From Campanula takesimana (lineage: Eukaryota; Streptophyta; Magnoliopsida; Asterales; Campanulaceae), in the NCBI GenBank assembly GCA_026119855.1, contig JAOWBW010000180.1, forward strand, positions 1,240,001 to 1,304,000: DNA of 64,000 nt, written 5' to 3'. Below are positions 23,906 through 35,137 of this stretch, piece after piece. The translations under genes and the position numbers were made by a program. Positions within the stretch are counted from its first letter, which is position 1. Every line of letters begins with the position of its first letter. Under the pieces are notes generated by a model. The model was not told the DNA's origin, did no database searches, and saw nothing but the letters and a program-made list of their open reading frames with translations.

Positions 23906-24284
23906 TATATTAAATTATAAAAATAAAGATTTTCCCAATGACCAAGTTTGCTGGCCCAATAAGTCTTGACTGTGGTTTTGGGTGGACCAAAGTTATGCAA
24001 TGGTGAAGGGTGGCCCGTACCATTGTATAGGTTGATTATTTGGAAATATCATTTTTATTATTGGTAGGTGTTTGAACAAGGGAACATTTGGGAGTAGTAA
24101 TGGTTGGACTTGTCTCCCTAAAAGTTGAAAAAGATATTCATGCATTGTTTTTCTTCATCAATAAGGTAACTAAAGAATAAAATTTAAGGAAAACTGTGGT
24201 TTTTGAAAGATATAATAATTGATAAATGGAGGAGATATTGCCACTACATAATTACTTATGAATTACATTGATTTTAATTTCAGT

Positions 24285-24617
24285 AACCTGTTAAACGAAT
24301 CGAGCCAGCTTGATGTGAACTCGAGATCGAGCTTGAACCAACTTTTCTAGTTCGTTTCGTTACCGAGCCAGCTCGTGTTTGGCTCGTTTGTTCGTCGAGC
24401 TTTGTTCATGATCGACTTGTTTGAGCTCGGGCTCGAACTCAACTCGATAAGCTCGTTGACAAGTAAAGTTTTTGTTCGTGATCGGCTCGTATTTGGCATG
24501 TTAAGCTTGATTCATTATTAATTTTGTAATAAAAACACACATATAATATATGTATATTGTATGTATGCACTGTACATTATAATACTCAAGCTCGATAAGG
24601 CTTGAACTCAAGCTCGT
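24285..24617. repeat. GCTCG-rich dispersed repeat (copy A; also 33418-33751)
   Basis: Dense alternating AGCTCG/CGAGCT words form many possible hairpins. Its right side is cut by the LTR beginning TGTAGATACCCC in both copies. It is probably a non-autonomous DNA transposon remnant, but no terminus pair was found. Confidence 0.45.
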
Positions 24618-24823
24618 TGTAGATACCCCGAGAAAACCACGGCTTGGCTAGAGCGGTGAATTATCCTAGGATGTCTATTTGGTTTTAGAGATTAGAGTCG
24701 CCACCTATGTTTTTAAAGGAACATAAGAAAACCTAAGAAATAGCCTTTTTGTACGAAAAAACCAGAGATTCGGGAAGAGACGGGTTCGGGGGTTAGGGGG
24801 TTAGGTTATAGAGTGGGAAGTAC
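24618..24823. repeat. LTR fragment at the end of copy A
   Basis: Matches the first about 200 bp of the LTR at 33752-34921, including AGAGTCGCCAC and the GGGGGTTAGGGGGTTAGG tract. It breaks off at GAAGTAC, where PIF/Harbinger sequence begins. Confidence 0.8.
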
Positions 24824-25209
24824 AAAATACCTGTAGCATCTTGCCTTTGTTGAAAGTATCCATCATTAGTAGTGATTTCTCTCACTATACGTAGGAACAC
24901 ATGTTTACACATGCGTAATCTGCGACTGAATATATCCGCATGGTAGGTTGGATTGTCAGAAAAATAGTCGTTGAACAAACGAGCTGCACCTTCCTCCCGT
25001 TGTCTCTCAATAAACCGCCTTCTTGCCTTTTTAGTTGAATTTATGGAATCCAAGCATAAAGTGGGAATATTAATGATCACATCTTCGATGATGCGATCAA
25101 TTTGTCGATTTTGTTGAACAATTCTTGCCTCCCATTTATCAAGTTCAACAAAATTTGATGAGTCAGAACTAGAACTTGAATTTTTGGATGAGTTTTCATT
25201 TGAAGACAT
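24793..25209 (-). pseudogene. PIF/Harbinger transposase, N-terminal exon only
   Basis: The minus strand encodes about 126 native residues: a Ser/Asn-rich start, then ARRRFIERQREEGAARLFND, SDNPTYHADIFSRRLRM and FLRIVREI ending at QQRQDATG. This is the typical N-terminal part of plant ALP1-like/DDE_Tnp_4 transposases, before the catalytic domain. After DATG the frame reads into unrelated LTR sequence (the last 11 residues). A GTATTT donor-like sequence sits at the break, so the missing catalytic part may have been on a second exon. Confidence 0.75.
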
Positions 25210-26985
25210 TTCAGAAGTGGAATGTGTATAACAAAAAAATATGGATGAATTTATAGAAATTTGGGATCATTTATAGAAATTTACCAAACCTAATAATTAA
25301 AGCATTCTAAAGCATCCATGTGAATTCTGAATCATGTCTGCCATTTCTAATGATAAAAGTGACATGACAAGTCTTTGTAGAAGATGACAAAAAATGATCA
25401 GAAATGTGTAGCATCCACGTGAATTCTGAAAAACATGTCTGCCATTTCTAATGATAAAAGTGATTTGACAAGTCTAGATAGAAGATGACAAGAAATTATC
25501 AGAACCACTAAAGAAGGCACGTGAATTTCAGATTGTGTGAACTATTTTGTAAAGCAGATGTGACAACTCAATGTTGAAGAAGACAATAATCAATAAAGGC
25601 ACATGGATTCTGAATCATTTATATGAATTAATGTTAAAGTGGATGGAGCAATTTAAAGTAGAATATGACAACAATGAAATGACAATTACTTAGTAATTCA
25701 AATTACAATAAAAACAACCAAAGTTACAATAATTAAAATGACATAAACTTAAATTACATGAAAAAACCTACAATACATGAACTTAAATAACATGAAAACA
25801 TATTCAATCAATTTCCAAATACAATTTCCATTAGACTAGACGACGCTTCATTTCTACCTTTTAGCAGCATTTCTACCTTCCGGGCGAGAAATTGTTGAAG
25901 CATCACTATTTGGAGTTTCTGGATTTGAAGGGGTTAAATGATCCCCGTCTTCATTTGTCCTTGATCTTTTCGAGCTGCCACGGCTTTCTTCGTTGTCCTC
26001 CTCGTCTTCATCACGGATACGAGTTGCATTCCGATCCAGATTTAACTCCCACTTAGGATGTTTACTAATAACTTCCTCAAATACATGAATATCAGTAAAC
26101 TTACCACCATCGGCCTCATAAATTGTGTGTGCTTCAGCCTCAATATCTTTCTTGCTCATTCCACTCCTTCTCCGGCGATATGCTTCCTTGTATGCAGCTA
26201 CCCACTTGCTCGCATTATCGCTAAGTCGTTTATGACGGCTTTTCAGTGAATTTAGATTTCTTTCATTCATTAATTCTTCCGGGTTCTCCAATCGAGCTTG
26301 TTCAAATATTTTCGTCACTCGTGCCCATATCACAGTGCTCTTCTGGTTATTACCACGTACACTGTCCTCACTAACACAAATCCAACTTGACATTAGTGCC
26401 AAGTCTTCTTTCACAAGCCAACCAGTATACTTCCCACTCTTTTTAGGATTTGTTTGTGTTTGTTCAACATTTTGAAATAAATTTCGGGATATATTTTGGG
26501 ATCTTTGGATATTTACTGATATAGGAATCTGAGTGAGATTTGGAGAAATTTGAGAGCCTGAATAGTTTTCAAAATTATCAAAATTTTGGGGGTTTGTCAA
26601 ATTTTGAGAATAATATTCTTGGTTTGAATAATTTTGAGAGTTGAGGTATTCTTGAGAGTTTGAATCAAATGGAAAATCTGAATCCATGATAATAATGAGA
26701 AATTAGGAAAATAAAAAGATAGATAGAATGATATGTCGATAGAGGAAAAGAGAATGTTTTGTGCACCAAACTATAGCAATATTAGCCTCTATTTATAGAA
26801 GATGAAAAAATATAAATATAAATTTTAATTTTATTAATTTTTTATTTTACAAAAATTTAAATAGAATTATAAATGAAAGTAAAATCTATGCATATAAAAT
26901 ATATTATTGTAATGGATTGCTAAAAAAAAAAAAAAAAAAAAGTGCAAATGGCCATCAACAAACAAGTGCCAAGTGTCCCACCAAC
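24824..26985 (-). mobile_element. Truncated PIF/Harbinger element between copies A and B
   Basis: Contains the Myb-like ORF and the transposase N-terminus in the same orientation. Between them lies an approximately 98-bp tandem duplication (25313-25410 and 25411-25505). Neither terminal inverted repeat nor the TTA/TAA target duplication is visible, so both ends appear lost. Its position exactly between the two duplicated blocks suggests involvement in the rearrangement. Confidence 0.65.
25854..26687 (-). CDS. PIF/Harbinger ORF1: Myb/SANT-like (trihelix) DNA-binding protein
   Basis: 277 residues, uninterrupted. A Asn/Gln/Ser-rich N-terminus (1-85) is followed by a Myb/SANT-like block (about 90-160), with W residues at YTGWLVKEDLALMSSW and KWVAAYKEAYRRRRSG. 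A conserved segment GGKFTDIHVFEEVISKHPKW follows, then an acidic and Ser-rich tail with the basic stretch RGSSKRSRTNE. This is the companion protein of PIF/Harbinger transposases. In known systems it works with the transposase for nuclear import and end binding. The intact frame contrasts with the amputated transposase next to it. Annotation pipelines may call such ORFs a host glutathione-S-transferase-T3-like gene, which would be wrong. Confidence 0.8.
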   Translation of the reverse strand: MDSDFPFDSNSQEYLNSQNYSNQEYYSQNLTNPQNFDNFENYSGSQISPNLTQIPISVNIQRSQNISRNLFQNVEQTQTNPKKSGKYTGWLVKEDLALMSSWICVSEDSVRGNNQKSTVIWARVTKIFEQARLENPEELMNERNLNSLKSRHKRLSDNASKWVAAYKEAYRRRRSGMSKKDIEAEAHTIYEADGGKFTDIHVFEEVISKHPKWELNLDRNATRIRDEDEEDNEESRGSSKRSRTNEDGDHLTPSNPETPNSDASTISRPEGRNAAKR

Positions 26986-27045
26986 TTGGTCTTAGCTACT
27001 AAACTCATTAGTACTTCCTATTTTAATATTCATAGTATTAACTGT

Positions 27046-27080
<35 letters not shown>

Positions 27081-27461
27081 TATTTTGTTAGTTTGTGGAT
27101 GTACTAGTTAACGAAAATGTGTTATTTAATAACGTTGACCCAATATTGTTTAAAATATTGTGAATATGTTGAATTAATATTTTAGATTTTCTCTTTTAAT
27201 AACTTTTATTTCTCGAAAAAAATGACTAATGAGTTTACTAATTGTTGAAAGACTTTCGAGAATGTAAGTGCAGTTTATAACTTTTTTTAATAACTAAGTG
27301 GATGAAGGTTGAAATTGCAAACAAGTTTTCTTACACAACTAAAATTGCAATGAATAAACTTGTCCACAGTTCATTCATTTCACAATTGTCTCAATTTATT
27401 TATATTCACAAAATTCCTTTAAAAAAATATTATTCCTTCTATTCTCATATAAATGTTATAC

Positions 27462-28014
27462 TGTTGGAATTTTTAGTGGACTATACATTGTACAAATATA
27501 ATAAATATAGTATTTGGGTATGCACCATGGGCTAATTGCATATGTCATATTATTATACAGTTACTTGGGCCTAATTAAGTGATCTAATGAAGTTAGGAGG
27601 CCTTAAGTCATCTTTATAAGTATCAGGTTTATTTTATAAATGTGTAGAGACCAGATTGTATTTATAAATAGATGAGGGGCCTATTTGTAAATACTATTAA
27701 TGGATGCATCCTTTCATCCTAACGGATGTGACTCTTGCTAACGGATGTGTTATAACTATATATAGGGGTCGGGTCCCCAATTGAACGTATCATCTCTAGT
27801 TCTCCTACATCCCTTCAGTAGAGACAAACAATGGAGTATACGGATCAATTGGAAGATCGATCCTAGGCTTGTTTAAGGCTTCCGCTCAATCCTTAACGGT
27901 TTAATCAAGTCTTCCGAAGTTCATCGTTAATAACGTATTAAGGTACGCTTCCGCTTTATGATTTTTTGTACTCATTGAATTGAATTGGATTGGTATAAGG
28001 AAAATCTCCCAACA
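27462..28014. mobile_element. Solo LTR of 553 bp
   Basis: Begins TGTTGGAATTTT and ends CTCCCAACA, flanked by TATAC on both sides (27457-27461 and 28015-28019). Copy A has the uninterrupted sequence GTTATACAAGT at about 22530. A TATA-like ACTATATATAGG lies at about 27755. No internal region is present. Confidence 0.85.
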
Positions 28015-28185
28015 TATACAAGTCAACATTTTAAAGTTTTTTTTTTTTTTCATCCACACTTTTCTTTCAACTTATTGTAAGAAATGGTCATAGCATGTGT
28101 TTAAGAAGTTTATCTTAAGAAATAGTATTAATTTGGAATGATAATCAAACTTATAAATGTGATATTTATTTTGATATATATATTA

Positions 28186-29367
28186 CTCCCTCCGTCCCAG
28201 TTTAAGGTTATTACTTTTCTTTTTGGTATGTTCCAGTTTAAGGTTCTTAGTTACTTTATTCCTAAAATGGTAAAGGATGAATAGTGGTTTGGACATTTTT
28301 GTCCTCATAAAGTTCATATATTACGAAAATCCCATCACTTACCAATCTACTTTTCAACCACTTACTTTATGAATGGACAATTATCTTCGGTGCTACAATT
28401 CTTGACTCAATTTTGCTTTGATTCCTTATTAAGCGTGCAAAGTCAAACTAAGAACCTTAAACCGGGATGGAGAGAGTAAAAAAAAAGTAACAAAATCTTC
28501 AACGTGACCATTGAGCGGAGCCCATATTGTATGATGAATTTTAGACCGAATAAGACATGGCCCAAGACTGCATAATAGCCCATTGTATGATTCTGAGGAG
28601 ACGCAACTTTAGAAGGCCCATTCTAAGAGAAAAAATTTTAGGCTTGGTGTTGTAAGGGAGAAGTACCACTGGAGAAAAATAACTACTCTCTGTTCCTAAA
28701 TTTCAAGAAATATTGTCTCAAAATGATTTTTTTTTTCAAAATAACTTTCTTCCCAAATACTCCCTCTGTTTCAGAGTATATGCCCACCCTCTTATTTGCA
28801 CGGAGATTAAGAGTAGTAGACATGATGTAAACGTCGTGAGTATGAGTATAAAAGTAAAGTAAGAAAGAGAATGAGTGAGATGAAATAATAAATTGATTGG
28901 TGTTGTGAGTATAAAAACAAGTAGGAGAGAGAATGGGTGAGTGAAATAGTAAAGATTTTTTGCCATTTTAGGAAGTGAACATATACTATATACTCTAGGA
29001 CTGACTAAAAAGGAAAGGCGGACATATACTCTGTGATGGAGAGAGTATATTTTCTTTTACCAATTTTTTTTCACCATTTTCTTTTCTTTGCAAAACTAAA
29101 TGTTTGAGAAGAGGATTATAAGAATATACCCTCTCTGTCATAAAATAAATGTCATAGCTGACAAGTTTCAGTGTTTTTAAGCTTTTAGTTATGTTTCTTT
29201 GATTGCCCCAATCTATTCACATGGGTAGAGTGATACCTCTCCTACGGTACTACAATGCTTGTGTCATTAAACTTTATACCCTACTTTTTACTAGATGACA
29301 TTTATTTTAGGATAAACAAAAATGAAAGAAAGAACATTTATTTTGGGCATATTTTGGGCAGAAGGAG
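28186..29367. mobile_element. Three Stowaway-type MITEs in copy B
   Basis: At 28186-28476, 28760-29045 and 29129-29367, orthologous to the three in copy A and flanked by TA. Confidence 0.75.
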
Positions 29368-29433
29368 TATATTAAATTATAAAAATAAAGATTTTTCCAA
29401 TGACCAAGTTTGCTGGCCCAATAAGTCTTGACT

Positions 29434-32400
29434 TAGACGTGTCCATCCGGTTATAACCGGCGGTTGACGGTTATAACCGCCGGTTATGTTTTTCGTTAAA
29501 TGCTAACCGTAACCTAACCGTCTAACCGTGATGTCCGGTTACGGTTTACCGGTTAACCGGTTAATGCGGTTAAACCGGTTACCTTTTTTTTTTTTTTTTT
29601 TTTTTTTTCAAAACAGTTTTATTAACAGTTTTTTGTTAAAAAAAAAAAGATAAAATAAAAAAACACTTCATTTTTTTAAAGGGTTTTTTTTTTCAAGTAA
29701 AGTTTTTTTTTTTCAAGTAAAAAAAAAAATTTAACTGTTTTTTTAAATAGTTTTCTTAATAGATTTTTTTAACAGTTTTATTAACAGATTTTTTAACTTT
29801 TTTTTTTTTTTTAAACATTTTTTATAAAAAAAAAAAACGGGAGTATATGTATGAGTCATACATATATTAAACAGTTTTCTTTTGTTTTTTTTGTTTTTAA
29901 GTTAAAAACTTAAAATGTATAAGTGTATAACTATAATGTATAACACAAATTTTTTAAGTAAAAAAAGGGACGGTACCCTTAAATTTTATTAATTAAAATT
30001 ACAAAGAGGGGGACAACCAATCCTTGCCCTTTTATAATTAAGGGAGGAAAAAATGGAGCCTTATTACCTCAACTAAACTATTACAATGAAATAAAAATAA
30101 ACCTATTCTAAAAATTAAAATAAAAACTATCTACATTCCGTCCCCTTCCGAACTTCCCGTAGAATCTTCCAAGTCGTATTGATATTGTGGATCTACATTT
30201 ACTAAATCCTCTTCATAAGGCATATCTTGCTCCCTCTTTTCCGCTCTAACCCAATCACCAAGCAAGAGTTGATTTTCCAAATTTTCACAAGTTAGTTGGG
30301 AACGTCTTGCATCCAAAACATTTCCTCCCACACTAAATGCCGATTCGACGGCCACGGTTGAAGCGGGAGAAGCTAAGACTTCTTTTGCAATTAAAGAGAG
30401 TATGGGATAAGTTTCTTGCCTTTGTGACCACCACCTCAAAATATCAAAAGAAATTGGATTTGAAGTGTTTTGTACAACTTCATGTCTAGTAGAGAAATAT
30501 GCTTCCAACTCGTACGGAATGCTAGAGGTAGAAGAAGAAGAAGGAGACGTTCTAGGACGTTTTGAAAAATAAATATCATTAACAAAACTATATGGATCGT
30601 TATTCACATCATATTGTGTATCAATACCAATATCTTCTTCATTAGGACTTGAGCCATATTGAGAAACATTTCCATGAATTGCACTATACTCATTATAAAG
30701 AGTCACCAAATCTTTTTTTGTATTTTCAACAATAATCGCCGGGTTTTCGTGTAATCCGTCCCCATTGGGGTATAAATTTGCATAATAAAACGTTATTATG
30801 CGGACTAGATCTTTCAATTTAATACGAGGATCCAACATCTTTGCAAGCAAAAATAGAGACGGAATGTTATCAAAATATTTGACCCACTTTTGCCTCATGG
30901 AAGCAATGCTTTCGTTTAAAATGGTGCAATTTTGCAAATTTTTAAAACTTAGAACTATTGCAATACATTGATCAAGTACCAAAACGGAAGTTGGATAATA
31001 AACTCCCGACAAAGCCAAAGTAGCGGTATTGAAAATCTTTAATAATTGACATAAATTAGTGCAAGCGTTCCATTGATACGCAAATAAAGGAATTTCATAG
31101 CCCATACTAATAAAAAAATCCATGATATGCTCTTTATACTCAAAACCATCAATTAACATTTTGTAGGTAGAATTCCACCTAGTCGGAACATCCATAGAAA
31201 AATATTTTTCGGGAAGACCCTTATTTAGTAAATATTTTATCCATTTTCTTGTAATTTTATTTTTTTTTGCAATAAAATAAAGAGCCTCTCTAATGGGTTT
31301 AACATATTGATCTAAAGCATCCAAACCATCTTTAACACATAAATTTATGATATGACATAAACATCTAATATGAAAATACTTACCCCCAAGTGACGGTTGA
31401 CAAATGAGCATCAATTCCGGTATACTAGCGGTATTAGCACTAGCATTGTCGAATGAAATAGAAAATATTTTTTGCAAAAGACCATATTTTGCCAAAATGG
31501 CGTGCAACTTTCTACAAATATTTTCCGCGGAATGAGGTGGTTCAAAACTATCATATGCAAGTAATCTTTTTTGTAAAGTCCACGAATTATCGATCCAATG
31601 GCATGTAACACCCAAATAACTATTTCTTTGCCAATGATCACTCCAACCATCGGCACAAATTGAAACTCTTTGATCTAATTTTGATAAAACATCAATTAAA
31701 AAATGTTTATATTCCAAAACCACTTTTTTAATATCGCGTACGAGAGTCGTACGTGGTACTTTGGAGGCGGCCGGATTTAAAGAAAGTCTAATAAACCGTT
31801 CATAAAATTCATCATCCGCAAAGTTAAAAGCAAGCCCTTTAACACACACAAATTTGCACAATTCTTTCCTATAAACGACATTATTAAACTTAAATAAGAC
31901 CGAAGACGTACCTTGGGTGTTAGGTTGAGCAAATTGTAATTGAGCTTGATCACTATCAATCCCAAGTTTTTCAGGATGTGTTGATTTCAAGTGATGGTTC
32001 AATGTTCCATGCCCATTACCTTTTGCGAACGGGTAAGATTTGGTGCAATAGTTGCAACACGCTCGAAAATGTACAAAGTCGTTGGGGTCAATTTGTACTT
32101 TTCGGAAATGGATCGTGAAAGTGTCGGATTTGGATTCTCGTGCTTGACGTTGCCCCCGACCACCTCTTCCCACGCCCCGAGCTCGGCCGGCCCCGGCCCT
32201 ACCACTTTGAGGAACATTTTCTTCAACATTTTGCTCACTTTCCTCAAAATGTGACTCAATTTCCGGGTTAAGTGAGGAAGAATCAACATGTTCCTTGCCG
32301 CTCCTTCGAGATGAGGCCATTTTGTTAACAAACTAACTGAAACTGTTTAGAAACTGACTGAAACTCGCTAAAAAACTGACTGAAAATGATGAAAAACACA

Positions 32401-33098
32401 AATTTTGTTAAAAAACTGACTGAAACTGTCAAAAAACTGACTGAAACTCTCAAAAACTGACTGGAATTCTGAAAACTAACTGGAAAACGATTTGAAACTG
32501 ACTGGAAATGGTTAACAAAGTGACTGGAATTTTCTAAATAAATTAAAAAAGTGATTTCGTTAAAAAACTAACTGGAAAGCGTTAAAAAACTGACTGGAAT
32601 TATGCAATCTAACTGGAAATATGAGAGAGAGTGAGAGACTTAGGAATTAGTAGAGAGAGAAAGAGTATAGAGAAGATGTGGAACTAAAATGGTAGGAGGG
32701 AGGGGGTATTTTATATGTAAGCAATTTTTGGTTTTTTTTTTATTTTTTTATTTTCATTTAAGGCCGAAAGTTAACTGAACTAACGGCTAGTTGGAAAACT
32801 AGCCGTTTTTGGACAGTGGTGGTCAGTCAGACATGGGGAAATGGGGGGGGGGGGCGGTGCAAATTTTTGAAAAGTAGCCGTTAGGCGGTTAACCTCCGGT
32901 TTTATAAACGGTTTAACCGCCGGTTATCCGGTTGCCGGTTATCCGGTTATAACCGGCGGTTTACCGGTTTTGAGAAAGGCCTAACCGAAACCGGACCGGG
33001 GAATTACGGTTGACGGGTGAGCCGGTTGCCGGTTTCCCGGTTTTGACCGGTTATCAACCAGCAGTTATCCGGTTGCCGGTTTTTTTTTGTCACGTCTA
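29434..33098 (-). mobile_element. Complete hAT transposon (3,665 bp)
   Basis: Ends TAGACGTGTCC and GTCACGTCTA form a short terminal inverted repeat. The 8-bp target duplication TCTTGACT is perfect (29426-29433 and 33099-33106), and copy A shows the empty site near 23965. Both subterminal regions (29445-29585 and 32880-33090) are dense with CCGGTTATAACCGGCGG-type words, the expected transposase-binding arrays. One transposase gene fills the centre. Long A/T homopolymers lie at 29586-29850 and a G run near 32840. Confidence 0.93.
30131..32320 (-). CDS. hAT transposase with BED zinc finger, uninterrupted
   Basis: 729 residues from ATG (32320) in a single frame, about the size of full plant hAT transposases. 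A Gly/Arg-rich N-terminal stretch (about 40-60) precedes a BED zinc finger (about 68-116; C89 and C92, then H110 and H115). The catalytic region contains CADGWSD (D224) and SFDNASANT (D291), the RCLCHIINL motif (about 319-327) and PTRWNSTY (about 379-386). A hAT dimerisation region near the C-terminus has LRWW, then ASTVAVESAFSVGG and LENQLLLGDW. No stop or frameshift is seen. With perfect flanking duplications this is a candidate autonomous copy. Activity itself cannot be read from sequence. Confidence 0.93.
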   Translation of the reverse strand: MASSRRSGKEHVDSSSLNPEIESHFEESEQNVEENVPQSGRAGAGRARGVGRGGRGQRQARESKSDTFTIHFRKVQIDPNDFVHFRACCNYCTKSYPFAKGNGHGTLNHHLKSTHPEKLGIDSDQAQLQFAQPNTQGTSSVLFKFNNVVYRKELCKFVCVKGLAFNFADDEFYERFIRLSLNPAASKVPRTTLVRDIKKVVLEYKHFLIDVLSKLDQRVSICADGWSDHWQRNSYLGVTCHWIDNSWTLQKRLLAYDSFEPPHSAENICRKLHAILAKYGLLQKIFSISFDNASANTASIPELMLICQPSLGGKYFHIRCLCHIINLCVKDGLDALDQYVKPIREALYFIAKKNKITRKWIKYLLNKGLPEKYFSMDVPTRWNSTYKMLIDGFEYKEHIMDFFISMGYEIPLFAYQWNACTNLCQLLKIFNTATLALSGVYYPTSVLVLDQCIAIVLSFKNLQNCTILNESIASMRQKWVKYFDNIPSLFLLAKMLDPRIKLKDLVRIITFYYANLYPNGDGLHENPAIIVENTKKDLVTLYNEYSAIHGNVSQYGSSPNEEDIGIDTQYDVNNDPYSFVNDIYFSKRPRTSPSSSSTSSIPYELEAYFSTRHEVVQNTSNPISFDILRWWSQRQETYPILSLIAKEVLASPASTVAVESAFSVGGNVLDARRSQLTCENLENQLLLGDWVRAEKREQDMPYEEDLVNVDPQYQYDLEDSTGSSEGDGM

Positions 33099-33751
33099 TC
33101 TTGACTGTGGTTTTGGGTGGACCAAAGTTATGCAATGGTGAAGGGTGGCCCGTACCATAGTATAGGTTGATTATTTGGAAATATCATTTTTATTATTGGT
33201 AGGTGTTTGAACAAGGGAACATTTGGGAGTAGTAAATGTTGGACTTGTCTCCCTAAAAGTTGAAAAGATATTCATCATTGTTTTTCTTCATCAATAAGGT
33301 AACTAAAGAATAAAATTTAAGGAAAACTGTGGTTTTTGAAAGATATAATAATTGATAAATGGAGGAGATATTGCCACTACATAAATTACTTATGAACTAC
33401 ATTGATTTTAATTTCAGTAACCTGTTAAACGAATCGAGCCAGCTTGATGTGAACTCGAGCTCGAGCTTGAACCAACTTTTCTAGTTCATTTCGTTACCGA
33501 GCCAGCTCGTGTTGGGCTCGTTTGTTCGTCGAGATTTGTTCATGATTGACTTGTTTGAGCTCGGGCTCGAACTCAACTCGATAAGCTCGTTGACACGTAA
33601 AGTTTTTGTTCGTGATCGGCTCGTATTTGGCACGTTAAGCTTGATTCATTATTAATTTTGTAATAAAAACACACATATAATATATGTATATTGTATGTAT
33701 GCACTGTACATTATAATACTCAAGCTCGATAAGGCTTGAACTCAAGCTCGT

Positions 33752-34921
33752 TGTAGATACCCCGAGAAAACCACGGCTTGGCTAGAGCGGTGAATTATCC
33801 TAGGATGTCTATTTGGTTTTAGAGATTAGAGTCGCCACCTATGTTTTTAAAGGAACATAAGAAAACCTAAGAAATAGCCTTTTTGTACAAAAAAATCAGA
33901 GATTCGGGAAGAGACGGGTTAGGGGGTTAGGGGGTTAGGTTACGGAGTGGGTAGTACTTAAACACCCACTCCGCTCGGCTAAAGCCGGTTTTGCTACTTT
34001 TGGTGTTCTAATGTAAAAAAAAAGTCCTTTTATTTATATGAATACGTGCTAACAATTACATTGAAAGGAAAAGATGAATTACAAAGTAACTTTATGCTAA
34101 CTATTACATTAAGGGAAAAAAGGGAAATTAAATGAGAGTTGGAAATGTAGGGAGATAACCTTAACTAACTTCAATATATGAAGTTGTTGTATTGGTCATA
34201 TCCTATTTTGATGGGGATTGCATACATTAAAAAGACATAAAAGTCAAATAAGAAATAAAAGAGAAAATGTTGTACCTTGACTTGGAAAGGAGATGAAGAC
34301 TTCAAAGTTTTACTTGAAGATGGTGTGCAAGAACTTGTGTATAGTTTTTGTAGAGAAGAGAAGTTGGGTCTTTTTGGTAGAATTTTTGTACTTAGTTTTT
34401 GGTCCCTTGAAATGAACCAAGAAGGTCCTTTATATAGGTGAAGAGGGGAGGAAAGTATGGTCATTGGACTAATCAAAATAAAGGAAAATAAAAATAATAA
34501 AGAAAAAATAAAATAATAATAAAGAGAAAATATTTTGTTTTTAGGGAAAAGCCTAGAGATGGGGGATTGGGAGTTACAAAATAAAAGGGGTTTAATGCTA
34601 GAATAAAACTTGTGGTAAAAAGATGGTTTTCAAATAAGAAAATGGAGGGAAACTTGGTGCAATCCGCTACTGCCAGGAAGGGAGGCGCGCGGGTACCGCC
34701 CATAGGGTGGAACGCGCACACGGCCCACTAACAATGCCGAAGGCGCCCGAGGGTAAAAACAACAGAATGACACTAAAAAGTTTACTCTATTACTCAGTTT
34801 AGTCCAAAACTAACGGAATCAGTTAGGAACTTAACCAAAGTAACAAAAATCAACAAAAACAAGTTAAATAAAAATACTATGTATGCAATCGGGGTGAGCG
34901 TTCCAAGGCGGGGTGTCTACA
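33752..34921 (-). repeat. LTR (1,170 bp), presumed 3' LTR of a Tat/Ogre-like Gypsy element
   Basis: The ends are inverted: TGTAGATACCCC at the left, GGGGTGTCTACA at the right. On the minus strand a TATA box CCTATATAAAGG lies at about 34430-34441, placing U3 on the right and U5 on the left. That makes it the 3' LTR of an element whose body lies to the right. No matching target duplication is testable because the other LTR is not in the window, and the expected polypurine tract next to 34922 is poor. Confidence 0.55.
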
Positions 34922-35137
34922 GAGCACCTCGGCGTCGTGGATTGCGAAGAAAAACACGCCGTCGAAAGAAAGACATCCACCGAGGACATCACAAAGAAAA
35001 AGGAAGAAAAGAAAACAAAGACTCGATAAAAATAGGAATTTTTGAAATTGCAAGGGATAGAAATGCGCCCCCTGTGTGAGCGAATTTTGTTGATGGAAGA
35101 GGTACGATGATATGAGACGGCCCATCGTGGCCAAGGT

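Larger units (their letters stand above)
19698..24823. repeat. Copy A of a duplicated locus
   Basis: It aligns collinearly with 26990-33951 once insertions are removed. Shared landmarks are a (TTTA)n run, three Stowaway MITEs, a GCTCG-rich repeat and the first about 200 bp of an LTR starting TGTAGATACCCC. Copy-specific insertions here are a SINE (19728-19897) and a solo LTR (20477-22511). Roughly 110 bp present here near 20040-20270 is absent from copy B. The copy ends inside the LTR fragment at a junction with PIF/Harbinger sequence. Confidence 0.85.
26990..33951. repeat. Copy B of the duplicated locus
   Basis: Collinear with 19698-24823. It lacks the SINE and the 2.0 kb solo LTR but contains a 553-bp solo LTR (27462-28014) and a 3.7 kb hAT element (29434-33098). 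Sampled stretches differ by a few percent. Unlike copy A, it runs on into the complete LTR at 33752-34921. Confidence 0.85.

Noticed and set aside
24785..24812. GGGTTAGGG-like tract resembling telomere repeat
   Set aside because: Units are GGGGGTTA, not the plant TTTAGGG. It is short and belongs to an LTR present in both copies.
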